Source: Daedaleopsis sinensis (Eukaryota; Basidiomycota; Agaricomycetes; Polyporales; Polyporaceae). From it: DNA of 64,000 bases. Of the stretch, positions 1 through 11,811 are shown piece after piece (positions within the stretch are counted from its first letter, which is position 1; each line of letters opens with the position of its first letter). The notes beneath the pieces were generated by a model, which searched no databases, was not told the DNA's origin, and saw only the letters and a list, made by a program, of their open reading frames with translations. Made by a program: the position numbers and the translations under genes. Where the stretch lies: the NCBI GenBank assembly GCA_033807695.1, contig CM066311.1, positions 2,356,001-2,420,000 of the forward strand. Direction: 5' to 3'.

Positions 1-836
1 TAGGAACAATCACTACCCGAAGGCAGTGGTCCTCCAAAGCGCTTCTATAGCAATATATCTAGAGAGTAGATAAGTATTGAGTACATATATATGCGTTCAA
101 GATCTGCAGTCGGGATTCCATAATACGTACGCGTGTCCAAGTGAGTACGGCGTTACCTTGAGCTACAATCTCCGATGGCCGCGCTCATGCTTTCGAAACT
201 CCCTTGTACGCCGTTGTGAGGGTTCAACTGCTACACACTTAGTTTGCAGCGATTTGACAGACGGCGGCGAAGTGGCAGATTGGACCATCATGGTGGTGGC
301 TTGTGGGTGGTATGAGGTTGGTATGAGGCGGTTAATGGGCGTGGGCGTGCCGGGAGTCGGCAGTCGGGCCGCAGCGGGAAGGGGCGGCTACACGGAGCGC
401 CGATGCTCTCGGAGACGACAAGTCGACGAATTGCAACCGATCGCATCATACCATGATCCAGCTCTAGTTAGCGCGCTGGAGTAGCACTTCCATCCTGCCC
501 TTCATCGATGCATCGTTCGCTGACATGTTCGCAGCTAGAAGAGTATGAGGTCTCTCAGATTATCAGCGGAACATAGATGTACAGTCTGAGTAAGTGGCAG
601 CTTGAACTTTGGAACGGTGCATCATGTCTCAGTTGAAACTGATTAGTCTTGTTCGAAGCGACCTTATCCCACCGTCCGCCCACTCAGCTGTGTGATGCGC
701 TCCGGTGCGTACGTAAGGGTGTAGAACAACGGCTTAGTCTCAAAAGGTCTCTTCCTCTCGACGACCACCATCTGGGAGCTCCCCGGGTCCCCCTCCTCGC
801 TGCGACGCGCCACAGACTCGCGAGGCGTCCACCCAT
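1..836. other. No recognisable gene (left edge)
   Basis: Only short unconvincing reading frames are present. No protein motif, RNA gene or clear repeat was recognised. The last part presumably holds the promoter of the membrane-protein gene that starts at 837. Confidence 0.5.
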
Positions 837-2272
837 ATGCAAGTAGTCTCTCAAACCAATGCGCACCTCATCGGACTGTGGCTGCAGCTCATCGCAACGG
901 GTAACTCTTATTCCTCATCGTAACCAATTGATATATCTGACAGGTATGTATCCTAGGCGCGTATCTCGTTTACCTCCCACAGTGTGTGGTCATCCTGCAG
1001 CGCAAGGCGCGAGACGGGCTTTCCCTGTGCCTCCCGATCTTTTGTGCCCTCATGTTCATCATAACCATGACGGTCAGTTGCTGCACACTGCTCTCGTCAT
1101 ACAGGCTCTTCGCTAAACCTTTCGTAGGATGTTATCGTCGAGCTGAAACGCGCGTATGCCGCGTTTGGTGTTCATGGTGGCCAGCGACCCAACCCCGACG
1201 AGTTCTTCGCAAATCCTACAACACCAGAATCACTACTCAAGAACGGTCTCACCACAGCTATAGCCATGCTCTCAGACATAATCATGGTGGGCACCTATCT
1301 TATCGGACACATGTCATAATCTGAAGGGATTGCAGGTGTATCGGACACTCAACGTTTACAGCTACCACATATTGGTAATACTTATACCCGGGGGTCTTCT
1401 CGTGGCAGACATCGGTGCGCTCCATCTAGGCATCAACAGCGCGTCTCGATTGACATTAGTCACAGCTCTCGGGATATGGACTTGCGTAACGCTCTCCGAA
1501 ACTTCGAAGGGCGAAGCGCTGGTTCTCGAAGAAGTCTCGGTTCGAGTGCGTGACTTCTTCATTGTAGCCTTCTGTCTCAACGTGTTATGCGCTGGTGAGT
1601 CAGTTCAATATATCTATTGATACCGCATGAGTTCAACCGATTACCGCAGGCTTGATCTGCTGGCGAATATTGCGAGCGAACGCTGATATGCCCCGTCTGA
1701 GCGGACGTGTAATGAATCGAGTGCTCGAGGCTGTCATCCAAACAGGTGCGTCAAGGATGACATTATCCTCTCCGCGTCGCCTGACCATCAATAAAAGCGG
1801 CGTTGTACTGCGCACACCTCTTGATCCTCATCGTCAGCAGCGCCATAGGCTCGAACATATTCTTTATATTTTTGGATCCAGTGCGTCATGACCATCTGAT
1901 ATATTCGTGTTGAGCTCTATCGCTGATTCTATCCTTAATCCGTCAGCTACCCCCTGCAGCAGTGAGTGACGTGCACTTGTTATCAACACGTCGTGCCCCG
2001 CTAACAGCATGTCCGTACGTCAGGCTTTGGTATTCTCCATGCTCATCGTCCGTACCCGTGCAAGCACCGAGCAGACGAATACAGTGGTGCTGTCCACAAA
2101 CTTCCGTTTCTGGAACACCGGCACACCGCCTCTAGAGTCTATGGCCAGTGGCATCACCGATCTCGAATACGGCACAACACATACAGACCTGGGCTCGGAG
2201 GTGACGCAACGAGAGACCGACGGGTACGACATGAAGCAGTGGCGGCACGAAATCCCGGGAGAGGGAGGTTGA
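837..2272 (+). CDS. Seven-pass fungal membrane protein, paralog 1
   Basis: Uncharacterised polytopic membrane protein of a type common in agaricomycetes; no function is known to me. The ATG at 837 opens an N-terminal helix containing HLIGLWLQLIATG, followed by helices around LVYLPQCVVILQRK, LPIFCALMFIITM, TTAIAMLSDIIM-YRT, LVILIPGGLLVADIG, VRDFFIVAFCLNVLC and AALYCAHLLILIV. About eight short introns separate the segments. The soluble tail, from about 2009 to the stop, is polar and ends in DMKQWRHEIPGEGG. The start was chosen because the paralog at 8966 begins at the equivalent position with an ATG. Length is about 330 residues. The two copies flank an MFS transporter and a P450, so a role near that pair is possible but not shown. 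Exon limits are by eye. Confidence 0.7.
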
Positions 2273-2580
2273 GTCGACCATACATACGAGTCAGAGTCGT
2301 TATCATATCTACACAGTGAGTACCCCTGCCTTCGCCCGTAGAGCGCAGCTGACGCGTCTTCTGCAGCATGTATCATTTAGTGCGTTTTTGGGTGAACATT
2401 ATTACATTCAGCTTACATATGCGTATCCTCGTCAATTGCCACGCAAGCACACAGGCAAGTCCGACCAGCCAGAAAACATTAGTACGTGAGTTACGCTATA
2501 CAACCTAACACTAAACACCGCGGCGATGCGATCTCCTACTTATCCCCTTGGAGTCTTGGACACAGCAAGCGTGGTCGGAA

Positions 2581-4811
2581 TCACATAACGTACGTAAACC
2601 ATATGCTGTCGTTCGGTCGCGCGGCCTCGTCCTCGTCCCGCTCCTGCCCATCACGCTTCGCAGCCTCGCGCAGGCGCGCCTTCCTCCGGTTCGCCATCAG
2701 CAGGTAGACCTGCGTGCCCACCGCGCAGCCCAGCATGCCGATCTGGAACACGAGCAGCGTGATCGTCGCGGCCGTGTACTTCGGCGGCGCGCTGATCGGC
2801 CCGAACATCCACACCGCGAGCGTCGAGCTGAAGTTCGTGATCGTGACGATGACGCCGAGCGCGACGGAGCAGCGCGCCATCGGCGAGACGTTGTTCGCGA
2901 GCCAGGTGCTCAGCGGGACGATGCCCCCGAACGCGCCTGGGACCGAGAGGAAGAGCGAGCCGTAGCGCACCTTGGCCTCAGGGGACGCTGCAGAGAACGT
3001 CGATATGAGTGTGCGAAGCCTCGATACGGAATGAAGGGCGCCTTGCCTAGGAAAATCGCGAAGCCGATGGTGGACATGGCGGCGAGGATGATCATGGTCG
3101 CGCCGCGGATGGCGTACTTGTCTGCGATGATTGCAGTGATAATGGACACTGGATCATGCATAGAGCGCGGTCAGTCGTAGTCCGAAGTGTATCATACGGT
3201 GGGGGGAGCTTACCTCCTATACTGACCGCGAAAGGAGGCACGACTCTGAGTTGGCCCTGCAGCCCCTTGTATCCCAGGCCTTCGACGATACTCGGCAGGA
3301 AACTGCCAAGCTCTCAACATCGAACTCTGTCACAGACAGCAAGACACTCACTATGCGAGGCTGGTCGCCGTAAAGTCTACAACGTGCGACCCGTTAGCAT
3401 AGGCCCGTCGAGCAAACAGATTTCCAACGCACCCACGAAGAACGCTGCGAGGGCGAGCATGATGACGTGCGGCTGCGCGAACGCCTTGCGCACCTCGTCC
3501 AGGAACTTGTTCTCCTGCTTGTCCGCCTTTCCGAGCAGACCGTCCTGATGCAGGACCTCCGTGATGTATACGCGCTCTTCCTTAGTCAGGAACCACGCCG
3601 TGCCCGGGGAGTTCGGGAGGCACAAGAAGGACCCCAGCCCGAACACCGCGGTGAAGGCACCCTCCTGAAGCAGCGACGCGCACAAGGTCTGAGAACTATC
3701 GATTATGTCACGGACGTTCGACGATCGCTCACCACTATGAACAGCCACGCCCATCCCGGCCTGTGTCCGACTCCGTCCAAGCGCAAGAGTGCTGCAGCAA
3801 GCAGCCCGGAGAAGAGCAGAGCGAGTGAGACACCAGACCAGAGGATAGAGATCCTGCAAACCCGGCGGACGGGAGGCGTGTCGCGTCACCATTACTGTCA
3901 ATACCTCCACGTGAAAAGCACCTACCGGAACTGCAGCTTCCTACGAGGGTAGAAGGATGCAAGATACAGATTAACTCCAGCGAGGATGCCTCCTGAAGTA
4001 CGGGCGTGTGTCATCCTCCATGCGATCGCTAGGTGGGTGTGGGACTGTACCTTCCGCGAGACCCAAAAAGACTCGAATAGCTATGAACCCTGGGACGTTC
4101 TTGACAACACCTTGATGCACGAAGGAGCGCAGTCGCGCATGTCAGCCAACTGACGGAGTTGTCGAGAATAGCCCGTTACGCGCACCTTGCAGCGCGACTG
4201 CAGTTCCGCCAAGTGAGACCATGGTTGGGAGGACCCATCGTGGGCCGACGATCTTATACGGGCTCGCCATCAGATATGAGCTTCGCACGAGAGAGTTGAC
4301 GCACCGTTGTAAAATAGTTGGACGTTATAGGGATGAATAACTGTGCTCTGTACGGGCGCAGAATGTCGATCAATACACCCGTGAATCGGAGACCGAAGTC
4401 CACTCACATGAACGTTGTCGTTAATGCAAGACTGAACTACACAGACCTGAGTTCAGAGAAGGCGCAAAGCACACCTATTTCTATATACCTGAGTGTCAGA
4501 CATCTGCAACGTCTCCTGGAGCCCTGCGATCCGGGCATTTCCAATATTCGACTTGTCCTGCAGGCGATGAGCACTTGGCGACCGCCGAACGCGCCCTCTC
4601 GACGTACCAGGATGTAGATGGAGTACATGAGCACGACGATGGGCAGCGCAAGCAGGTCCATCTTCAGCCATACCCTGGGCATGTTCTTCATAGGCGCGCC
4701 TGGTGCGTACGCAAGAGATTCCGGGGTGGATACCCCGCTCTCCACGAGCGCCGCGTCCACCGACTTTTCGGTCACCTGCGACCCCTGCTTGTCGAGAGAA
4801 GGCTCGGACAT
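2581..4811 (-). CDS. MFS transporter, allantoate permease (DAL5/ACS) type
   Basis: Predicted 12-helix plasma-membrane permease of the anion:cation symporter branch of the major facilitator superfamily. Its members carry organic anions such as allantoate, nicotinate or vitamins; the substrate here is unknown. The ATG at 4811 starts MSEPSLDKQGSQVTEK, a short cytosolic tail, then the first helix LALPIVVLMYSIYIL, spliced to DKSNIGNARIAGLQETLQM, the loop typical of this branch. Later exons give IVGPRWVLPTMVSLGGTA, FIAIRVFLGLAEG, GGILAGVNLYLASFYPRR, ISILWSGVSLALLFSGLLA, the central loop with FLTKEERVYI, VEGLGYKGLQGQLRVVPP, and the last helices near YTAATITLLVFQIGMLGCAV. At least ten short introns; all frames join, so it looks intact. 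A P450 lies immediately downstream on the same strand, which hints at a small metabolic pair. Confidence 0.85.
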
Positions 4812-5307
4812 GGTGTGCGCCGGTAGTAGGGGGTGGGGGCGGGTGGAGGAGGTGGGACAGAGTCAGGGAAGCAAGTCGACAGATCCTTAGCCGGGCATTA
4901 TGATAGTCCTGCGCCTATAAGAAGCATGTTCTAGAGTTCCCGCGACGTGAGAGGGCAGACGTTTGGGTTACTTCTCATATGACAGCCCATGACGCTCTTC
5001 TTTGGTACCTAACTGTCCATGTCTCCAGCGATACACACGGACGCGGTGTAAAGACGGAGCAAGCAAGAGGGCGCACTGTCTTTCTGTGAGGGGGAGAGGG
5101 TGGTGGATTGCTTCCTGCTCCGTTGATCCTGTCATTGAAACCGACCGGCGTTTCCAGACAGGGCCCGAAGAGTGTCGAAAACTGCGATCTCTTGAGGATT
5201 GGGTGCGACCAACTCTCGAATGATGTAGATCAATGTTGCATTAGTCCAATATACATACGCGTTTGAGCGTCGGGTGTAGACAGTATGCTCGGAGTTGACG
5301 TCGGCAT
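4812..5307. other. Intergenic: MFS promoter and P450 3' end
   Basis: No gene recognised. The stretch lies between the MFS start codon and the P450 stop codon, both genes on the minus strand, and would hold the MFS promoter. Confidence 0.4.
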
Positions 5308-7651
5308 TCAAGGGGCAGTGCACGACATCAACACCGGAAGCTCAGGCTTTGCAGACGTCGATCCTTTCACTGCTGGGGATACGATTCCACCCAACCTCCA
5401 CATGATCTCCTTTTGAGAGGGTGCGAAGTCAAAGGCCATGACGAGGTGAGCAAGAGCAATTCCTGTGCAGATGGTTAGCCTGGGTATTGACGCGGCTGAG
5501 ATTGGGGTTGTACTTAGTTCCGTCAGCGCCATATTATATCCACTGTGAATCACCACGCTGTCAGTTCCATAGGGTCAAGGAAGCGAAGAAGCATGTTGCG
5601 CACATGCACGATCGAGAACCAGCCAGGAAGGTCGACCTTGAGACGATGTCAGTGTCATGCTCGGCGGGGCAAGGGACGACAACGTACGTATTTGCAAATA
5701 TGCTTGGTATGTGGGCATCTGCTACACTTGGTGGCAGTGGCGCAAGCCATCGCTCTGGTTTCCATTCGTCGGCGTCTGAGCCCCAGATATCTTTGTCGTG
5801 GTTGAGTCCGTAGACGTTCACCCAGACCATCGTGCCTGACGGAACAATCAACTCATTGATGGACTTTCCATCTGTCCCGATGACGGGCGTGCCGAGTGGA
5901 AGGACAGTATCCTCGTCCGCACTGCGAAGGGAGCTCAGTTAAGATCGAAACAGATCACACCTGTCACTTACACCCGTGGGATCACGTAGAAAGACGGATA
6001 TCTGTGAAAGGAGTCAACCATCATCCTACACTTACGAGTGTTACGACATACACTCGAATTGTCTCTTTGACAACGGCTTCAAGGTACGGGAGGTTGGTGT
6101 AGGCGTCGTAGTCGAAGTTGGATAGCGTACGACCTACGTCGTGGGTAACACTGATGAGCTCCTGTCTCAGTCGTACTTCAGGGTGACGCGAGAGCAGATG
6201 TACGGCGCGGCTGAGGGTGCTCGAAGTCGTGTCTGTGCCAGCGAGAAGCAAGAGGCTGGTGGGTGTGAGCTCTCGCATCGATAATACAAAGGCGGCAGGC
6301 AACGCACGACATGTGACCGACGAGATTGTCTTCTGACATCTCGTCCGAGCCGGAATTCTGCCTGACTGAAGCCGGTGATACGGTGAGTGATGTCGCCGCG
6401 CAATCAAACGAAGCAAGCACTGACGTAGGACGCTCATGAGGTCCTTGCCTTCTCCAATCTCGTTCGCAAGAGAATCGCCTCCCTGCTTCAGAAGCTCCAC
6501 CTTTCGGCGGAGCACCTGCTGCGCTGTCATACAGACGCTGTCCGAGATACCGCGCATATGCCGTAAGGGGTCCCAAGGGAGCACCTCTGTCGCGTACCGG
6601 AGCCACGAGCTTGGGAATGTATGTCGGACCCAAGGGAGCAAACGGCGCCATACTCCGAACTTGACGAGCGTGGGGCTGTCAACAGGGTGGATGTAAGCTT
6701 TGGCGGCGCTGCTAAGGCCGGCACTCACCCGAACTCCTTGAGAGCACGACTATAGTCAGTACCATGATGGTCGAGCGAGCCGAAAGAATATCCGAGTCCA
6801 GTGCGGCCGATGCATTCAAGAGAATAGCGAGAGAAGTATTGTGAAACATCGACTTCGGTATCAGGCTGTGCGACTTGGTTCCGCAGAACGCTAACAAGCT
6901 ATTAGGTGTTAGCGCTTGGAGTTTTCTAAGTAGAAAGATAGTGTGCGGCTGACTTCTTGCGCGACCTTGTTGAACATGGGCACCATGTCCCGGAGATAGC
7001 GCACAGAAAACACCGGATTCAACTGTTTGCGTTGCTTCTGGTGTTCTTTGCCTGCAATGCCGGATGTAAGGTTCACGGGCGATAAGAGCTTGCCCCTAGC
7101 AAACGTACCCCTCACGGACAGCAGTCCAGGGCCGAACACAGAGTTCATTGTTCTGAGGATACCGGTCAGCTGAGAGCTCCCATTGTCGCGGCACCAATCG
7201 CAGTGTGGGACATACTGAGAGGCCCATTCAGGGTTGTCGTAGGCGTCACGGTAGGTTCCGAACATCGTCGTCAATGCTGCTGGATCCGAGACCGCTAGTT
7301 CCACATCCTGGGACCTCTTGAACTTCCGTCCATACACCAAAGATGAATAGACGTACCCCCAGAAGCATTGGTATCTTTACAACACGCCCATACGACGTTA
7401 GTATGTGTTCTCGCCAAGGGATGCTCATTGGGCTGTGCATTTGCTGCGAAACGCCTGCCCGTACAGTAAACAACTCTATGAGCGATTGCGTCACGACACT
7501 GGCAGTATGCGAGTACGCACAGACCTCGGAGGAAAGAGGCAGGTTCTGGACCTGGCATTTGTCTGAGAGGCTTCAGCTTGAGCATCCGCCTTGCAAATTG
7601 TGCTATGACCACTAGGGTCAAACACATAATCCCAAAAACGAAGAGGTACAT
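5308..7651 (-). CDS. Cytochrome P450 monooxygenase
   Basis: Membrane-anchored haem-thiolate monooxygenase of the basidiomycete CYP type; substrate unknown. The start is the ATG at 7651, which opens an ER anchor (YLFVFGIMCLTLVVIAQFA) followed by the proline hinge MPGPEP. Further motifs: SYGRVVKIPMLLG near the N terminus, EHQKQRKQLNPVFSVRYLRD (C-helix WxxxR-type region), IGRTGLGYSFGS, the I-helix LLLAGTDTTSSTL (oxygen activation), ETIRV (ExxR), and DEWKPERWL. The haem motif is FLAGSRSCI-GYNMALTE, split by an intron right after the Cys codon. Read without splicing this motif seems damaged; spliced (donor GTGCGC, acceptor CACAG) it is canonical. A final exon ends with LPVLMSCTAP. Exons around 7340-7560 (residues 50-100) are less certain. 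Length is about 500-520 residues, normal for the family. It shares its strand and surroundings with the MFS transporter upstream. Confidence 0.85.
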
Positions 7652-8965
7652 CTCGGGCGCCTGTGTTTCCAAAAAGTCGTAAGTTTAATATTCTGACTCA
7701 AGGTTCTAGTAGGTATAGATACCTTGCACGGTTGAGGAGAAGAAAACTATCTCCGTGTCGATGTAGGTGAGGGGCGACGTGGGCTGCCAGTGGGTGAACG
7801 TTCAGTCGTGCGAGATGCGGTGGTACTTTTTATCGTATCAGCGCCCTTCCATTGCCGGTGTGCGTCTTGTGTGCGTCTTCCAGCTTCGCGAGTCGTTTCA
7901 TCAGCCGCGCGACCTCGGACCCGGTTAGATGATGATTCTGACCGAAAAAAGCTCATGAATTAGCCTGGAATTCGCGGCGCTATTGAATCCGACGTCCGAC
8001 ATCATCCTGGCACCTGCGCCAAAGAAGTAACGGCAGGCACACTACTTAGTACAGTATCTGTGCATTCTGGAAGTTGTAAGATGCGGGAGAGCATCGGGTC
8101 GCAGTAGAAGTCGAACACGGTCTCAGTAACGAGGTCGAGCGAGTGCAAGATGGTGGAGGATGAGGATGTTAGATGAACCCCTCCGGAAGGCTACTCTTGG
8201 CAGTCAGGCGTGTCCGAGGTGACTGTCACAGTGACTGCGTGACTGTACTTGCCCGTATTTGCTCAGTATTTGCCTGTATTTGCGCGTCGTTTTTTCCGGA
8301 GACGCCTCTGCGCTCCGCCGTCGAAGGACTCGACGGTGAGAGTTATACTTGCTTACCGCCTCCGGCAACCAGCAAGTCCCCTAATAACCTACGAATAAGG
8401 AGGTGCCTCGAGGTGCTCACGGCGCGCTCGGTATGCTTACTCTATTGATGTTTCCATCCATCTCAGATGGGCTGCAGGGTCAAGCCGGCGCTGGTTAGTT
8501 TATGTACACGAGTGTTAAGTGGGTACCATGTATGTCTCAATTTGAACGGGTGTTATGCTGATGCTTTTGCTTCTCGTCTGTAAGGTGGGGTATAAGCTTT
8601 AATCTGAGGCCTACACCATCGCTTGGGTTTCCTGAGTGTGACAACCGCATCGACGTGCAAATTTTGCGGATTTGTATAATATCAGGCATGGAGGTATTGC
8701 GGTATACGGTATATCTTCGTATGTGGGGTTCTCAGTGCCTTCATGCCGCTTCTTGAGCGCTGATTTACTTACCTACCGGGCAGTCGAAATGACTGAAGGA
8801 TCGCCCGCGATGCTGTTCGCTGTGAGCACCCCCAGCACCATAAGACTTGGGGCACCTGGAATACGGTGGTCACACTCCCCACTTGCGCTCCTGCTACTCT
8901 TGTTACTCTCGACCTCTGGAGGATCACTACTGGTGCTCCAACTTAACACTCCGATACGCTTGGAG
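7652..8965. other. Intergenic, 1.3 kb
   Basis: No gene recognised. Short minus-strand frames near 7747-7956 are arginine/serine-rich with no family signature. The right part would hold the promoter of the membrane-protein gene at 8966. Confidence 0.45.
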
Positions 8966-10425
8966 ATGGCTTTGGCTCTTGCGAATGCTCGTCTACTCGG
9001 GTTGTGGCTACAACTCTTTGCTACAGGTCAGTAGTGCAAGCTGTTAGCCCTGCCTTTACTCGACCCTAGGATTACAGGAGCGTACTGCGTGTACCTTACT
9101 CAAAGTCTGCCAATCCTTTGGAGGAAAGTAAGGAGAAACTCCACCATATGGCTACCTATCGCATGCGTCATTATCTTCATCACGACAGCTATTGTGAGTA
9201 TCCCTCGTTGCCGATTCTCATAGACATGGAGATGTCTCATAGAGCTCCTAGGCCCTCGCCACAGGTGTGGTTCAAGCATACAGGGGATATAAAGTGCATG
9301 GTCCTGAACGTCCTGACCCCTTCGCGGCATACGCAAGTCCGGCAGACCCCCTCTCACTTACGAAGAACTCTGTCCTAGTCAGCATGGCCATCATATCCGA
9401 CTTGATCATGGTGAGTCCACCACGCGGTCGTTTCTATGACACTACATCAGTTCATCTTGAACACGACAGGTATATCGTACTTTCGTGATTTGGGGCTCTG
9501 ACCTCTTCGCCGTCTCGTTGCCGCTCCTTCTCCTCCTTGCTGATATCGGTAGGTCCTTTCTATGCTGTTCTTATTGTCTTACTTTCTGATAACCCGATAT
9601 AGCTCTAGGCATCCTGTCGGTGTGGACACTAGCACAGACTAGATACAGCAACGACCCCATCCATGCTGAAGTGTCCGCGAGGGTTCGCTACTTCTTCGCA
9701 GTCACATTCTGTGTAAACATGTTGTGCGCGAGTGAGTGTCTGATATGTACACTCTACCAGTACTACTAATCCTGCCGAGATAGTTCTCATCGTCTGGAGG
9801 ATCTGGCGTCTCAACGTCTTCCGTATGCGAGCAGACGTGTCGAGCCATCGCCCGACGATGCGAGTCCTTGAGCTCATTTTCGAGACGGGTGCGTAGTGGA
9901 GCAGCAGTACTATAAGTCCTCGGGTTCGACTGATGGCTCTGGTACTATGCTTGCAGCCGCGTTGTACTGTGCTCATTTGCTCGTAATCATTGTAACCGAC
10001 AGCGTCGGCTCCAACTGGTTCTTCGTATTTCTAGATCCGGTACTATGTCATCGAGTAGCTCTCGTGTGCGTATAGGTAGACTGACGTATACGGCGATACT
10101 CCGAAGCTCCCACCTGTTACAGTGAGTTTTCCACATACCAATCGCAATGTGACGTGTACGAACGTAGCGTAACGTTCTATTGCAGGCCCTCGTTTTCTCC
10201 ATCATCATAGTACGTGCTAGTGCCCAACCGTTTGGCACGTCCACGGGATGTATACCTACCTCGCTTCAATTTGCAACTACTGGGGTCTCTGTTACGGCCA
10301 ACGAGGATCAGACTCCTACTATCACAGGCATCGAGCTTCAACAGCCAGTATCGTGTCAAGATCAGCTCTCGCCAGTCGGGGAGCGTAACTGGAAGGATAT
10401 TCAAGAAGTGACGACGGAATGTTAA
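8966..10425 (+). CDS. Seven-pass fungal membrane protein, paralog 2
   Basis: Paralog of the gene at 837-2272, with the same exon plan. The ATG at 8966 starts MALALANARLLGLWLQLF; an in-frame ATG further upstream (8790) would add a long unconserved leader, so 8966 was preferred. Helices follow around CVYLTQSLPILWRKV, LPIACVIIFITTAI, SVLVSMAIISDLIM-YRTFVIWG, LPLLLLLADIALGIL, VRYFFAVTFCVNMLC, IVWRIWRLN, AALYCAHLLVIIV and NWFFVFLDP. The hydrophilic loop GPERPDPFAAYASPADP matches GGQRPNPDEFFANP in paralog 1. The tail from 10180 is acidic and polar and ends EVTTEC. All exons join in frame, so both tandem copies look functional; their role is unknown. Confidence 0.7.
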
Positions 10426-10819
10426 TGTTACACCTCGCGCGGCTCTACTCCTCGGGATGATATGCATATAGTACGTCCTCGAACCCGGCGCAAAGATGTG
10501 GGCTGATGGTTTTCATATTTTGATCAGTATAACCGAGCAAGCGCAGGGTCCCGTTCTCTCGGTGTGTATGAGATGTCGCGAAGTAGTTGCGTACGAAATG
10601 GATGTTCTCCTTCTCCTCCTTCTCGATATATCGTCCTCGCCCCGCTCGCGGCGCCGCACGTGTGCGCCGCATCTCAAAGATTCTGCCACGTCTGACGCTT
10701 CTAGCAGGCCCCGGAGTTTCATTCCCTCTACATATCCCACTCCACTCCTCCTGTGGCCCGATATGGACTCCAAGTACGTAAATCCTTGATCTTCGAGTTT
10801 GCTGAGTTACTTGGGATGC

Positions 10820-11215
10820 GATGATACCTACAGGCCAGATACACGCGCGGGCGAGTTTTCTCATGCCGGTAGTCGTTCTCGCACGTCGACCTACGGGCCT
10901 GGTCAGTCGCCATCTCCCGGTCCGCCACGATCCTCCAGAACTAGCTGCACTCCCGCGCGCCTTCCTAGCCGAAATCCCCACCGGGCAAGACATCGCCTAC
11001 AGCGCGATCTCGCTCATTCCGACGCTCGCCACAGACCTCCAGCACGCCTCCCGGGCTGCGTTCGCAGATAGCATCCGGCTCGTCTGCTACGTGCTGCTTG
11101 TTTTCTGCCGGCTCGGCCTCCTCGCGTCGTCTTCCACGACTCTACTTATTATTCATGTCCCTCTCTCACGATGCGGGATGGCAGTGTGTCGCGTTCCTAC
11201 AGGTCTGTACATATA
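10820..11215 (+). pseudogene. Relic of an MFS drug-transporter C terminus
   Basis: The stretch near 10935-11140 reads LPRAFLAEIPTGQDIAYSAI, then SLIPTLATDLQHASRAAFAD and SIRLV. This is the signature of the last extracellular segment and final helix of MFS multidrug (DHA-type) transporters. Just upstream, SRSATILQN lies in another frame and is separated by a single-base shift at about 10,940, and no N-terminal transporter half was found. The remainder therefore looks like a 3' remnant. The family assignment rests on pattern memory of this C-terminal region. Confidence 0.5.
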
Positions 11216-11811
11216 CTCGTTACTCTCGCCGAGTCGTTGAAGTGTTGATAACCTTTGTCTTGCGCTTGTGTAGAGAAATAGCAGTGGTTGAACCCTCGAC
11301 ACGGTCTCTTATCCTGCCTCACTCCCTTCGTATTCAAGTTCTGCCATCGCTCGATAGAAGTGGGAGAAGGTGGACGTTAGACGCAAGGACGTTGAAGCCT
11401 TAGTTGCAGGAACGCATCCTCCCTTTCCTCTGCCTCTGACCACAGTCACGCCACCGACGGCAACCTAGTCATCCACATCGTGATGCTATCCAGAGCTCGT
11501 CGTTGAAATTGAAAAGTTCCCGTGGCGTACCGGGAGCGATATTCACGTTGAAGTCGCTATCCGCCTATCGGTTCGCACAGCGAGCCAGGCTCCAACTCCT
11601 AATTCTGACCAAAACCATACCGCTCCTGGATGAGCCCGAAGCTACTTTGTCGTGGTCAAATCTAATGGGGTTGCGTAAACATGATATTGATTCACCGAGT
11701 CTCATCGACGTATTTGAGTCTGCACATCCTTATGTTACACTGCGAAAACTCATTGAGTCCTGATTCGTAACAAAATTCTCCTCCCGATCACCGTAACACT
11801 GGCTCTGACTC
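11216..11811. other. Intergenic, 0.6 kb
   Basis: An 86-codon plus-strand frame (11503-11763) has no recognisable motif, and no other support was seen. The region separates the transporter relic from the 3' end of the lipase gene. Confidence 0.4.

Noticed and set aside
5560..5620. Apparent loss of the glycine after the haem cysteine in the P450
   Set aside because: An intron begins directly after the cysteine codon; splicing restores C-I-G.
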